Source: Candidatus Margulisiibacteriota bacterium
GTDB taxonomy: Bacteria; Margulisbacteria; Termititenacia; Termititenacales; Termititenacaceae
Length of the DNA stretch: 35,266 nucleotides
Assembly (NCBI GenBank): GCA_031279305.1
Contig: JAITIS010000095.1
Span: 1-35,266, forward strand
Direction: 5' to 3'
The position numbers and the translations under genes are program-made. Below, in pieces: positions 1-9,613 of the stretch (the stretch's first letter is position 1; each line of letters opens with the position of its first letter). The notes under the pieces are model-generated. The model saw only the letters and a program-made list of their open reading frames with translations. It searched no databases and had not been told where the DNA came from.

Positions 1-978
1 ATCGGCGGAGCGAATGTCAACGGGTTTTCCCTGCGCGCCGGGCCGCCGCGCGGTAAGGTCACGACCTCCAGCGTCACCCACGCGGCGGAAGGCGTCTGGG
101 AGTGGTATGAAACCGTGACCAAAACCCTGCCAAATAGTCAGGTAAATAAACCGTCCAATATGCAAAACAGCGGCACCATAAATAACATAAAATATCAGCC
201 GGCTGTCCGGAACGGCGCGGTATCCACGGGCAACTGGACGTGGAGACGCAGCGGCAATTACAGCCAGAATAATGTTGCCGTGCCCCTGCCCGCGCAAATA
301 CCGAACGAAGTGACGGCGGACAAAATAAATTTCAGCCAGACAGGCAACGCGAATAATAATATAACGTACCTGACCGGCACCTGGACCTACTATCTGTCCG
401 AGTACAAAAGCCGCGAGGGGCCGCAAACACCCAGACCATCCGGCGTGCCAACCACCGCCACCTGGCGGAAAATCAAAGACGCTTATACGGAAATAATTTA
501 CAACGACAGCGCGCAGGGCGGCGGGCTTTTCGTCTCGACCAACGGCACGGAGTTGTTCGCGGACGGGCCTTTGCAGATCCGTTTTGCCAAAAACGGCAAT
601 GTCAGCATCCAGCTGGGTTTCGTGCCGGAGACCGCTATGGGCGTAAACCTGCACGTGCGCCGGTTTGACACTGATGTCGGCGGCGCAAACAACAAAATTT
701 CTTACTATTATAAAAAATCTTACGACAATGGCCGCACGGTCGGCGCCGAGGTGCATAACTCCGCCTGGGAAAATATGCCGATGGGCACGCTTGATAAAAC
801 CAACAACACCGTGGGCAACGGCGAGTGGCACGAGGATATTCTGCCGATCCCGGAAGATTACGAGGGCGGAGTCTGGTACTGCACTTACTACGCGGCTTCC
901 AACGACTGCAGTTACTGGGAAATGTGGTACGAGGGTTACAACGAAGGCGCCAATGGTTTTGCCGCGCTGGTGGACTAA
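1..978 (+). CDS. C-terminal part of a hypothetical surface/extracellular-type protein (5' end outside window)
   Basis: Frame 1 is open from base 1 (IGGANVNGFSLRAGPPRGKVTTSS...) into the listed ORF at 115, with stop at 976-978. Rich in Asn/Thr/Tyr/Trp; no family recognised. Confidence 0.7.
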   Translation: MGGANVNGFSLRAGPPRGKVTTSSVTHAAEGVWEWYETVTKTLPNSQVNKPSNMQNSGTINNIKYQPAVRNGAVSTGNWTWRRSGNYSQNNVAVPLPAQIPNEVTADKINFSQTGNANNNITYLTGTWTYYLSEYKSREGPQTPRPSGVPTTATWRKIKDAYTEIIYNDSAQGGGLFVSTNGTELFADGPLQIRFAKNGNVSIQLGFVPETAMGVNLHVRRFDTDVGGANNKISYYYKKSYDNGRTVGAEVHNSAWENMPMGTLDKTNNTVGNGEWHEDILPIPEDYEGGVWYCTYYAASNDCSYWEMWYEGYNEGANGFAALVD

Positions 979-1017
979 GGTATATTTTAGCGTTGCGGCG
1001 GGCATAGTTAAGAGACT

Positions 1018-2007
1018 ATGCGCCGCTCAAAATATATATTAGTGGTTTTAGGCCTCAGCTTGTTCTACTGCGGCTGCGGTATGACCACTGCAGGAAACGA
1101 CCGCTCAGCGTCAACTGCCTACGCGCAGAGAGTGCCGCCTAAAATCAACAGTATCGGTTTTGATAAAAATACAGGACCAACTCCCCTGACCGTAAAATTT
1201 ACGCCAGACCTCACCACTTATGAAGACACGCCGCCGGTTTATTCTTGGGATTTTGGCGACGGTCTCGCATCAGCCGAATCCGCCCCCTCGCACACTTACG
1301 CCTACAGCGGAATCTTTTTCTGCACGCTGACCGTATACAACAGCGCCGGCCTGCACAGCGCGGCCAATGCCAGAATATCTGTCAGCTCCGGCGGAGACAG
1401 CGACAATCACCAGCCGCAAATAACTAATATCACCGCCGTCCCATCTTTCAAATTAGACAGCGCGGGCAACACGGCCGTTACTTTTAACTGCACGGCCGTG
1501 GATGCGGATGAAGACACTCTTGTTTTTCACTGGGATTTTGGCGACGGGCACACCGGGGAAGGAGCTGCCAGCAGCCATACTTATATATGGAGTGAAACAA
1601 ATAAAATCCACACTGTTTTACTGACCGTGTCTGAGAGCAAAATTAATCCGGCCAGCATACAGCGCAAACTGTATGTCGCCGTCGGGCCTTCGGCTAATAC
1701 AGTCAATCTCCCGCCGGTCATAAATGATTTTTACATAACCAGCATAGTGGCGGATAGTGGAGAAAATGTGCAATTTCTGACGCCCTGTGATGTGTTCGTC
1801 AGCGCAAATGCTATTGATTATGACGGCTCAATCTCTTCTTATGAGTGGAGTTTTGGCAACGGTGCTGCAGGGGACAGAGACAATGCGAGGTGCCGCTATG
1901 CCGGAGAAGGCACTTACACTATCAGATTAACCGTCACCGATGACAAGGGCGGAACGGCAGTTTTAGAAAAAAATCTAAAGTTAAACGGCCAGCAGCTCGC
2001 CAGCTGA
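1018..2007 (+). CDS. PKD-domain lipoprotein
   Basis: N-terminal signal with lipobox-like LFYCGC. Three PKD-like units: YSWDFGDG...HTY, FHWDFGDG...HTY, YEWSFGNG...YTIRLTVTDDKGG. Confidence 0.8.
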   Translation: MRRSKYILVVLGLSLFYCGCGMTTAGNDRSASTAYAQRVPPKINSIGFDKNTGPTPLTVKFTPDLTTYEDTPPVYSWDFGDGLASAESAPSHTYAYSGIFFCTLTVYNSAGLHSAANARISVSSGGDSDNHQPQITNITAVPSFKLDSAGNTAVTFNCTAVDADEDTLVFHWDFGDGHTGEGAASSHTYIWSETNKIHTVLLTVSESKINPASIQRKLYVAVGPSANTVNLPPVINDFYITSIVADSGENVQFLTPCDVFVSANAIDYDGSISSYEWSFGNGAAGDRDNARCRYAGEGTYTIRLTVTDDKGGTAVLEKNLKLNGQQLAS

Positions 2008-2027
2008 TTATTCTCTAGGAGGCAATA

Positions 2028-2162
2028 ATGCTTAAAAAATCTGTTTTACTTTTATGTCTGGCGGTTTTTGTCTTAACTTTTGGGTTGGTTTATTTGTCTA
2101 AAACCAATCCGTCCAGCCCGCAGTTTTGGCCCGCGAACCACAGCGCGGATGGACTGACCTAG
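2028..2162 (+). CDS. Small (44 aa) membrane-anchored/secreted protein between the PKD lipoprotein and cpaB
   Basis: ATG preceded by AGGAGG; translation MLKKSVLLLCLAVFVLTFGLVYLSKTNPSSPQFWPANHSADGLT*. Hydrophobic N-terminal segment. Missing from the supplied ORF track because it is under 60 aa. Confidence 0.65.
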   Translation: MLKKSVLLLCLAVFVLTFGLVYLSKTNPSSPQFWPANHSADGLT

Positions 2163-2214
2163 AAAGGTATAAAAAGCCTAAAAGTGGGTAACCTGTTTTT
2201 TGAGGGGGAAGCAT

Positions 2215-2991
2215 ATGCCGAAGAAACTAATTATATTGCTGCTCGGATTGGGGATCTGCCTCATAACTTTTTTTCTGGTCAACGCGCATATGGGTAAAAC
2301 GGCCGCCCGGCAGAAAGCGCTCAGCCAGCCGATCCGGGTCATAGTCGCCAAAATACCCATAGAGGCCAGAACAGCGATCACCGCAGAAATGCTGGAATAC
2401 AAAGAGATACCCAAAAACTACGCGGCGCCCGGCGCGGCGACTAATCACAGGGATGTGTTAGACAGGATCTCTCTGTCGCCTATCATCGCGGGCGAACAGA
2501 TTATCTCCGCCAAGCTGATCAAAAACGCCGGCAATGTCGGCCTGCCGCTGGTTATTCCAGAAAACAAAAGAGCCGTGTCTGTGCAGGTGGATTCCGCCGC
2601 CAGCGTCGCCAATATGGTCAAGCCCGGCGATATGGTGGACATCGTCTGCGTGGTGCACGACTGGGACAGAACTATCGCCATTCTGCAAAATGTGCAGGTG
2701 CTGGCTATCGATCAGCAGGTCATCGAGAGCTCCAGCGCGCCCAATCAAAGCAAACTAAACACCACAGTCATAGCCACTTTTGCGCTTAGCTTAAGCGACG
2801 CGGAAAAACTGATTCAGGCGTCGAATAAAGGCGCGCTGAAACTTTTGCTCAGGCCGCTCAACGATAATTCCAGCGTCATATCTTGGGGCGCGACCACCAG
2901 CAAACTGCTGCCTTATACAGCGGCGGCGCCCGCGCAGGCCTACAGCGTCCGGGTCATTAACGGCGCCCAAGTATCCAGCAAATCGCTTTGA
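2215..2991 (+). CDS. cpaB: Tad pilus assembly protein CpaB/RcpC (SAF domain)
   Basis: N-terminal TM, SAF-like region (IPIEARTAITAEMLEYKEIPKNYA...), and VSVQVDSAASVANMVKPGDMVDIVCV. ATG at 2215 has a GAGGGGGAA ribosome site and is preferred to the TTG at 2200. Confidence 0.88.
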   Translation: MPKKLIILLLGLGICLITFFLVNAHMGKTAARQKALSQPIRVIVAKIPIEARTAITAEMLEYKEIPKNYAAPGAATNHRDVLDRISLSPIIAGEQIISAKLIKNAGNVGLPLVIPENKRAVSVQVDSAASVANMVKPGDMVDIVCVVHDWDRTIAILQNVQVLAIDQQVIESSSAPNQSKLNTTVIATFALSLSDAEKLIQASNKGALKLLLRPLNDNSSVISWGATTSKLLPYTAAAPAQAYSVRVINGAQVSSKSL

Positions 2992-3002
2992 GGGAGATCA
3001 AA

Positions 3003-4280
3003 ATGCTGAAAAAACTTTTAGTTCTAAGCCTATTTTTAAGCAGTATGTTAAGCTCCGCGGAGCCGGAAGCCGTGTACAATATCGGGGCCGGCACTTCGCG
3101 TCTGGTCAGCCTGAATTATCAGATCAAAAATATCGCCGTGGGCAATCCTGAGCTGGTGGATGTGCTGATAATGGCCAAAAATGAAATGCTGATCAACGCC
3201 AAAAATCCCGGCATCACCACGCTGACCATCTGGGATAACGACAGTTATCACGATTATTCTCTCGCCGTCTACAAAGATTCTGAGGAATTAACTTTTCAGG
3301 TTTACAAACTGCAGAATTTAAGCCTCATCAAGAATAGCATCGCCAATCTAAATCAAATGGGCAGCGTGGACAGCTCGCCGATCGGTGAAACCGTCCAGAA
3401 TCTCAACACAGTATTAGGCTGTTATCTGGACAGCAAAATGTTCGCCGTCAACCCGTGGTCAAATTCCGTAATGGTGGTGGGCACCGGCCGGCAGCACCAA
3501 AAAATCCAGGACATACTCGCCGCGCTCGACCAAAAAGAAAAAATGGTCGTTTTTGAGATCGAGGTGTATGAGATCAGCAATGACAATGCCTATGAGCATA
3601 AGCTGGAGATCGGCAGCAAGACCGACCTGCTAAAAACCGAAGACAAACGCTTTCCGTTAAGCGACGGCAGTTATGACTCCGCCGGCGACGGGCTGACTTA
3701 TGCGCTCAAGACCGGCGCGTCCGTTTACACCAATATTTACGACCAGCTGGATTATCTGGATTATTTGAACATCACGCTCAAACATTTGCAGACCGAGGGG
3801 CGGGCGAAACTGCTGGCCAAGCCGCGGATCCTCACGCTCAACAATCATCACGCCTATATTCTCTCCGGCGAGAAAATCCCGGTGGAACAGAAAGACGCGG
3901 ACGGCAACACCAGCATAGAATATCTGCCGACCGGCGTCATCCTAGGCGTGGTGCCGCGGGTGGATGACTCCGGCAACATCAACTGCTGGATCGCCACGCA
4001 GGTCAGTTCATTAATCGCCGATTCGCAAAACAGCAATGGCAACCCGATTATCGCCAGCCGGGAAACGGTCAATGAAGTGCGGCTAAAAGATCAGTCCACG
4101 CTGGTGATCGGCGGCCTGCTCAAAGAAACCGAGGGACTCATCGAGCGCAAAATCCCCGTGCTGGGCGACCTGCTCGGCTGGGTGCCCTTTTTCGGTGGAT
4201 TTTTTAAGAACACCGCTTATGAAAAAACCACCTCGGAGCTTTTGATCACGCTGAAGCCGGCGCTGGTGCAGGAAGACTAG
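3003..4280 (+). CDS. cpaC: Tad secretin RcpA/CpaC (type II/III secretion secretin family)
   Basis: Signal peptide, BON/secretin N-terminal region (VYNIGAGTSRLVSLNYQIKNIAVGNPELVDVLIM), secretin core (AKLLAKPRILTLNNHHAYILSGEKIPV...VPRVDDSGNI...LVIGGLLKE). ATG at 3003 follows GAGGGAG. Confidence 0.9.
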   Translation: MLKKLLVLSLFLSSMLSSAEPEAVYNIGAGTSRLVSLNYQIKNIAVGNPELVDVLIMAKNEMLINAKNPGITTLTIWDNDSYHDYSLAVYKDSEELTFQVYKLQNLSLIKNSIANLNQMGSVDSSPIGETVQNLNTVLGCYLDSKMFAVNPWSNSVMVVGTGRQHQKIQDILAALDQKEKMVVFEIEVYEISNDNAYEHKLEIGSKTDLLKTEDKRFPLSDGSYDSAGDGLTYALKTGASVYTNIYDQLDYLDYLNITLKHLQTEGRAKLLAKPRILTLNNHHAYILSGEKIPVEQKDADGNTSIEYLPTGVILGVVPRVDDSGNINCWIATQVSSLIADSQNSNGNPIIASRETVNEVRLKDQSTLVIGGLLKETEGLIERKIPVLGDLLGWVPFFGGFFKNTAYEKTTSELLITLKPALVQED

Positions 4281-4289
4281 GAGGATTAT

Positions 4290-5456
4290 ATGAACATTTG
4301 TATTTTCAGCCAAAAAAATATACCCGCGGTCAGCGAGTTGCTGGCTATGAACTACAGTCTAAACAAAGCATTCCAAAACGCCGCGGACCTAAGCGCCTAT
4401 CTTGAGCAGGGCGAACAAATAGACATCCTGCTGTGCGATCTGACGCTGGCCGGGGAACAGCCGGAAATTATTTTAAGCAAAATAAACTACATCATCGCGC
4501 TGGCCGAAGACCAGTCGCCAGAAACTCTGCTGGAGGCGCTGTCGCTGGGCGCCAGAGAGGTGCTGGCTGCGCCGCGGCTAAGCGCCACCGAACTGGAAGC
4601 GGCGCTAAAAAAAGCCATTGGCTACATCAATGCTTACAATCAGCGCAGCGGCGTAAAATCCGCGAATATTATTACTTTTATCAGCAGCAAAGGCGGCATC
4701 GGCAAATCGGTCATCAGCACCAACCTCGCGGTAATCCTGCAGGAAATTTTTAAGAAAAAGGTCCTGCTGATCGACACGGTGCAGCGTTTTGGCAGCGCGG
4801 AAATTATTCTTAATTTCTGCTCGCGCAAATCGCTGTTAGCCGTGCCGGCTGAAGCGGACAATTTGGAAATATACTGGCAAGAGATCGAAAAAAATATTTT
4901 GAGGCACAGCGGCGGCTTGGATCTTTTGCTGGCCGGCGATGACAACCACGAACCCCTGGCCTCCGCTAAAATCCGCTCCGTCTTAAAAGCCGTCAGGGAC
5001 AAATATGATTATCTGATCATCGACACGGACAATTATTTTGTCGAGCCGGTGCTGTCTCTGCTGGAGCTGTCTGATCAAATCATTTATTTAAGCAAAATGG
5101 ACATCGCTTCGCTGAAAAATCTGCGTCTGGGACTGGACAGCCTGAAATCTTTTTATTTTTCTCTGGACAAAGTCAAGCTGGTCATCAATTGTTTTGAAAA
5201 AACCAGCGAACTCAGCATTGCGGAGCTGGAAAAATTTTTGAACTGGAAAATTTTCACCGTCCTGCCGGAAGACCGCAACACCATCATTAGCTCCATCAAC
5301 AAAGGCGCTCCTTTTGCCGCGGAGAAAAAAGACAGCGAGTTATTTCTAGCGCTGCGGCATTTCGCGGAGCTTTTGCAGGGCATCGCCGCGGACGACCAGA
5401 CGGACAACAAAAAAACCAGAACTTGGTTTAACTCGCTGTTAAAACTTTTAGCTTAA
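4290..5456 (+). CDS. cpaE: CpaE/TadZ-like pilus localisation ATPase (atypical receiver domain + MinD/ParA-like)
   Basis: Deviant Walker A SSKGGIGKSVISTNLAVIL; position between secretin and CpaF; N-terminal receiver-like domain. Confidence 0.85.
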   Translation: MNICIFSQKNIPAVSELLAMNYSLNKAFQNAADLSAYLEQGEQIDILLCDLTLAGEQPEIILSKINYIIALAEDQSPETLLEALSLGAREVLAAPRLSATELEAALKKAIGYINAYNQRSGVKSANIITFISSKGGIGKSVISTNLAVILQEIFKKKVLLIDTVQRFGSAEIILNFCSRKSLLAVPAEADNLEIYWQEIEKNILRHSGGLDLLLAGDDNHEPLASAKIRSVLKAVRDKYDYLIIDTDNYFVEPVLSLLELSDQIIYLSKMDIASLKNLRLGLDSLKSFYFSLDKVKLVINCFEKTSELSIAELEKFLNWKIFTVLPEDRNTIISSINKGAPFAAEKKDSELFLALRHFAELLQGIAADDQTDNKKTRTWFNSLLKLLA

Positions 5457-5467
5457 AAAAGGAGCGG

Positions 5468-6919
5468 GTGGTTATGTCGCTGCTGGATAGGATAAACACC
5501 GAACCGCCGAGCGCCCGCCAAGACAAAAACACTCCGGAGGCCAATCCTGCGCTCAACGAGGCGGCCCGGCAGATCATCGCCAATCTGGAGTCCCGGATGG
5601 ACAAAGAACCGCGGCTAAAAACTAAAGAAGACCGCCGGGCATTCTTAAAAAAAGTGATCGGATTGCACCGCGAGCTGATCAAGAATTCAGATCTCAATCT
5701 GACGGAGCTGTCCGCCGATCTGCAGAACAACACGGAACAGAAAAAACTCTATTCCGCCATCGAGCAGGAAGTGTTGGAAATTTTTGATACAAACAAGCAG
5801 TATTACTCCCGCCAAGAAAAAGCCGAAATTATCGAGGCGGTCGTCAGCGAAACTTTAGGACTGGGGCCTTTAGATGAGCTTATCAACGACAGCAGCGTTT
5901 CAGAAATTATGGTCAACGGCTGCAATAAAGTATTTGTCGAACGCAAAGGCATTTTGGAGGAAACGCCCGTCATTTTCTTTGATGACGACCATCTCAAAAG
6001 AATAATCGTCCGCATCGTCAGCAAAATAGGCCGCCATATCGACGAAGGCATGCCGATGGTTGACGCCCGCTTAAAAGACGGCTCCCGCGTCAACGCCATT
6101 ATTCCGCCGATCGCCCTGACCGGCCCCACTTTGACTATCCGCAAATTCTCCGAAAAAGGCTACACCTGCAAAGACCTGATCAAGTTTGGCTCGCTGACTC
6201 CAGCAATGGAAACTTTTTTACGGCTCTGCGTGGAAGCCAAATTAAATATTATTGTTTCCGGCGGCACCGGCTCCGGCAAGACCACTCTGTTAAACGCCCT
6301 GTCTAATTTTATCCCCAATGACGACCGGATCGTCACGATCGAGGACTCGGCGGAGCTGCGCCTGCAGCAAAACCACGTCATCATCTGCGAAACCAGACCG
6401 CCGAATATCGAGGGCACAGGCGAGATTACCATCCGCGATCTAGTGCGCAATTCTCTGCGGATGCGCCCGGACCGCATAGTCGTCGGTGAATGCCGCGGCG
6501 GCGAAACGCTGGATATGCTGCAGGCGATGAACACCGGCCACGACGGCTCAATGACCACCGCCCACGCCAACTCGCCCAAAGATCTGATCACCCGTCTGGA
6601 AACAATGGTGCTAATGGCCGGCGTCGACCTGCCTATCAAGGCTATCCGCCAGCAGATCGCCTCCGCTTTTGATCTGGTTATTCAGCAAAGCCGCCTGCAG
6701 GACGGCTCGCGCAAGATCGTCAAAATATCCGAGGTTTGCGGCATAGAAGAAGATTTGATCTTGATGAATGATATTTTTGTTTTTGAGCAAACAGGCGTTC
6801 ATTCGCAAACCCGCAAAGTCGAAGGCGCGTTTAAGCCGACGGGCATCGTCCCGGATTTTCTGCACAAACTGGAAGCGAAAGGCTTGAAAGTGCCTATAGG
6901 TATTTTTGGAGGACTATAA
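5468..6919 (+). CDS. cpaF: TadA/CpaF-type secretion ATPase
   Basis: GPLDELINDSSVSEIMVNG, SGGTGSGKTTLLNALSNFIP, RIVVGECRGGETLDMLQAMNTGHDGSMTTAHANSP. Start could be GTG 5468 or ATG 5474. Confidence 0.95.
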   Translation: MVMSLLDRINTEPPSARQDKNTPEANPALNEAARQIIANLESRMDKEPRLKTKEDRRAFLKKVIGLHRELIKNSDLNLTELSADLQNNTEQKKLYSAIEQEVLEIFDTNKQYYSRQEKAEIIEAVVSETLGLGPLDELINDSSVSEIMVNGCNKVFVERKGILEETPVIFFDDDHLKRIIVRIVSKIGRHIDEGMPMVDARLKDGSRVNAIIPPIALTGPTLTIRKFSEKGYTCKDLIKFGSLTPAMETFLRLCVEAKLNIIVSGGTGSGKTTLLNALSNFIPNDDRIVTIEDSAELRLQQNHVIICETRPPNIEGTGEITIRDLVRNSLRMRPDRIVVGECRGGETLDMLQAMNTGHDGSMTTAHANSPKDLITRLETMVLMAGVDLPIKAIRQQIASAFDLVIQQSRLQDGSRKIVKISEVCGIEEDLILMNDIFVFEQTGVHSQTRKVEGAFKPTGIVPDFLHKLEAKGLKVPIGIFGGL

Positions 6920-7846
6920 ATGTTTATTTTGCCCTATGCTATGCTCGTCGTTTCGCTGTTTTTCATCGGTTTTGCCGTATATGGTCTGGCGGTGAACAGG
7001 CAGGGCAGCCTCCGCGCCCGGCTGCATAATCTGCAGACTATCCGGGAGACCACCGGTAAACCGGGACGCCGCAAAAAAACAGATAAAAAAAATATCTATG
7101 AAAAATTCCTGCGGGAAAATATCCGCATTTTCAATAAGCTGTACATCAATATCCGCCCTCAGGAGATTATCCTTCTGGATACAGTCTGCGCTTGGGCTGT
7201 TTTCCTGCTGGTTTATCTGCTGCTCAAAAATATTTTCAGCGCTTTGCTCCTCGGTCTGTCTGGCATAGGACTGCCCTATCTGGTCTGCCTGCGGCTGCTC
7301 AAAAACAAACGCAAATCCTTTGAACGCTTGTTCGGCGACGCTCTGGTGCTGATCGCCAATGTGCTCAAATCGGGTTTTAGTTTGAAGCAGGCTTTGCAGA
7401 TCGTGGCTGAGGAGATGCCGCCGGCTGTCGCGGAAGAATTTACGGTCTTAAATCAAGAAATAAATTTCGGCCTTGATCTCAGCGAGGCAATGAGCAATCT
7501 GGCCGAGAGGATACCCAATGAGCACGTCCGGCTGTTTGTCACCGCGGTTAATATTCAGAATGAAGTGGGCGGTTCGATGTCCGAGATTATCGGCAAAATT
7601 TCGGAAACTATTCAGAAAAAACAGGAAATGCAGGGAGACCTCAAAGCGTTGACTTCTCAGGGCAAAACCTCCGGCTTTATCGTCGGCCTGCTGCCTTTTG
7701 GCATCTGCGGAATGATTTTTCTGATGAATCCGGATTATATGCGCCCGCTTTTCAGCACGCCGGTCGGTATGATGATGATCGCCGCCGCCGTGGTTTTGGA
7801 AATAATGGCGGCTCTGACTATCAAAGCCATCATTACCGTGGAGTAG
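6920..7846 (+). CDS. tadB: TadB-like inner-membrane platform protein (T2SSF domain)
   Basis: Hydrophobic segments plus T2SSF-like LIANVLKSGFSLKQALQIVAEEMPPAVAEEF; directly follows cpaF. Confidence 0.88.
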   Translation: MFILPYAMLVVSLFFIGFAVYGLAVNRQGSLRARLHNLQTIRETTGKPGRRKKTDKKNIYEKFLRENIRIFNKLYINIRPQEIILLDTVCAWAVFLLVYLLLKNIFSALLLGLSGIGLPYLVCLRLLKNKRKSFERLFGDALVLIANVLKSGFSLKQALQIVAEEMPPAVAEEFTVLNQEINFGLDLSEAMSNLAERIPNEHVRLFVTAVNIQNEVGGSMSEIIGKISETIQKKQEMQGDLKALTSQGKTSGFIVGLLPFGICGMIFLMNPDYMRPLFSTPVGMMMIAAAVVLEIMAALTIKAIITVE

Positions 7847-7849
7847 CTT

Positions 7850-8770
7850 ATGTTTATCTACGCTCTGCTGACCGCCTTTAGCGCGACTATTCTTTTCTAC
7901 CTGCTGTGTCTGCTGCTGCAAAACGCCAGGCAAAAAGCCGATCTCGCCCAGCGGCTGGCCAGAACGGTCATCCAGGCCGGCGCCGCGGAAAATGACAGTC
8001 TGCCGGACAACAAAAGCCAGCTGACCGATATTTTATCCCAAAAAATCACCGGCCTGGTCGCCCGGATCGTGCCGCAGAATATTATAGCCAATATTGAAAA
8101 AAATCTGGTGGCCGCCGACATCAAAAATTTCGATATCTCCAAATATTTTCTGCTGAAGGTGCTGGCCGACAGTTTTATTTTAATTTTCCTGCCGTTCTAC
8201 TTTATGGTTTTACATATCCAGCTTAATGTGGGGCTGCTTGCTCTTTTAGCCATTGGCGGTTTTTTTCTGCCGGATTTATTAGTCAAAAGCGCGATCGGCA
8301 AAAGACATAATAAAATTACCAAAGCCCTGCCGACTTTTATCGACCTGCTCCGGCTCTGCATCGAAGCCGGCCTGGATCTGGAGAGTTCTTTTGGCCGGCT
8401 GGTCAAAGAAGACACCAGCATTTTACAGCCGGAAGCGGCACGGCTTTTTAATGAGTTAAAAATGGGCGAGCCTTTGTCCGAGGCTCTTAGAAGAATGTCC
8501 GCGCGTCTGGCGCATCCAGATTTCTCTTCTTTTGCGACGATCCTGCTGCAGGCCAATGAAATGGGGATGAGCATCGCCGCTGTGCTGCGCACGCAGGAAG
8601 AGCAGATCACGCTTAAATATATTCAAGGCCTGCGCGCCAGAGCCGCCAAAACGCCTGTACTCATCACTCTGCCGCTGGTAGGATTGATCCTGCCCGCTCT
8701 GTTTCTGCTGGTGCTGGGCCCGGCGGTTCTGCAGTTAATGCAGGCTTTCAGCGGAGGAGGATTGATGTAA
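7850..8770 (+). CDS. tadC: TadC-like inner-membrane platform protein (T2SSF domain)
   Basis: LPTFIDLLRLCIEAGLDLESSFGRLVKED...LFNELKMGEPLSEALRRMS; directly follows tadB. Confidence 0.88.
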   Translation: MFIYALLTAFSATILFYLLCLLLQNARQKADLAQRLARTVIQAGAAENDSLPDNKSQLTDILSQKITGLVARIVPQNIIANIEKNLVAADIKNFDISKYFLLKVLADSFILIFLPFYFMVLHIQLNVGLLALLAIGGFFLPDLLVKSAIGKRHNKITKALPTFIDLLRLCIEAGLDLESSFGRLVKEDTSILQPEAARLFNELKMGEPLSEALRRMSARLAHPDFSSFATILLQANEMGMSIAAVLRTQEEQITLKYIQGLRARAAKTPVLITLPLVGLILPALFLLVLGPAVLQLMQAFSGGGLM

Positions 8771-9055
8771 ATGCAGATCATTCATTGTCGTTCTTTTCTG
8801 CAAAAATTCCGCGGGTTAATGTTTGCCCGCCGCCGTCCTGCCGTTTATTATCTTTTTCACGGAGAAAAATGCCTGCATAGTTTTTTTATGCGTTATCCGC
8901 TTTACGTCATCGTCGCGGACAAACAGCAGAGGATTTTAGACAAATTTATTTTGCCGCCCTGGCAGATCAGCAAATACTACCGAAAAGCGTTTTATATTCT
9001 GGAAACCACCAATCAGCAGTTTTGGCGAAAACAGCGCAAATATCTCAGGATTTAA
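8771..9055 (+). CDS. DUF192-like small protein
   Basis: FLQKFRGLMFARRRPAVYYLFHGEKCLHSFFMRYPLYVIVADKQQRILDKFILPPWQ resembles the DUF192 pattern (GLM.r, SF.M...p.dvi..D....i). ATG immediately follows the tadC stop. Confidence 0.6.
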   Translation: MQIIHCRSFLQKFRGLMFARRRPAVYYLFHGEKCLHSFFMRYPLYVIVADKQQRILDKFILPPWQISKYYRKAFYILETTNQQFWRKQRKYLRI

Positions 9056-9557
9056 GCCAGCGTTCCAGCAAAAATCCGCCTAAGACGGCTAGGCTGTAAG
9101 GGAACCGGCGTTTATCCGCGCCTTGTTCCGCCGGCGGCGGCAGGGGCGCGCGCCAGATTACCGACAGCCACAGATTCTGCAAAAAACATATCACCGCCCG
9201 GCCCTGCCCTCTCTGTAACAGCAATTGCAGCAGGGCCAGAGCGCCGCCGCAGACTGCCGACCAGAGACAGATCCACAAAGCCGCCGGCCAGCCCGCCAGC
9301 GCCGCCACGGCGGCCAAAAGTTTCACATCCCCGCCGCCCAAGCCGCCCGCCGCAAAAGCCAAAAAAAACACAATCCCGCAAAACACGACAACTTTTATCT
9401 CCATAACCAGACCGGGAATGCCGGATAGCCAGAAATGCCAGCCCAATCCCAGCAGCAAAGCCGGAATAGTCAGCCAGTTATAAATCTTTCTGGCGCGCAG
9501 ATCGGTCGCAACAGCAATCAGGATCACCAGCAAAATTATAATTTGCAAAAAGTCCAC
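9045..9557 (-). CDS. cpaA: A24 prepilin peptidase (TadV/CpaA)
   Basis: Multi-TM; D..ARKIYNWLTIPALLLGL and GGGDVKLLAAVAALAGW (GxGD motif). GTG start. Confidence 0.85.
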   Translation of the reverse strand: MDFLQIIILLVILIAVATDLRARKIYNWLTIPALLLGLGWHFWLSGIPGLVMEIKVVVFCGIVFFLAFAAGGLGGGDVKLLAAVAALAGWPAALWICLWSAVCGGALALLQLLLQRGQGRAVICFLQNLWLSVIWRAPLPPPAEQGADKRRFPYSLAVLGGFLLERWLKS

Positions 9558-9565
9558 CGCCGTCT

Positions 9566-9604
9566 ATTTTAGCACACGTTCACGCCCGCGTTTTATGCTA
9601 AAAT
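9566..9604. promoter_or_regulatory. Divergent extended -10 elements for cpaA (-) and recN (+)
   Basis: TGCTAAAAT on the minus strand (9566-9574) and TGCTAAAAT on the plus strand (9596-9604), ending 8 and 9 nt before the respective start codons. Confidence 0.55.
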
Positions 9605-9613
9605 CCCGGTGTT

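Noticed and set aside
498-695. Many antisense/shadow ORFs (e.g. 498-695 -, 2458-2748 -, 22463-23203 -, 24558-25457 +, 32272-33099 +)
   Set aside because: They lie fully opposite or out of frame with strongly supported genes and have low-complexity, GC-driven compositions with no recognisable domains.
2028-2162. Flp-type prepilin
   Set aside because: No G/XXXXEY prepilin cleavage motif in the 44-aa product.
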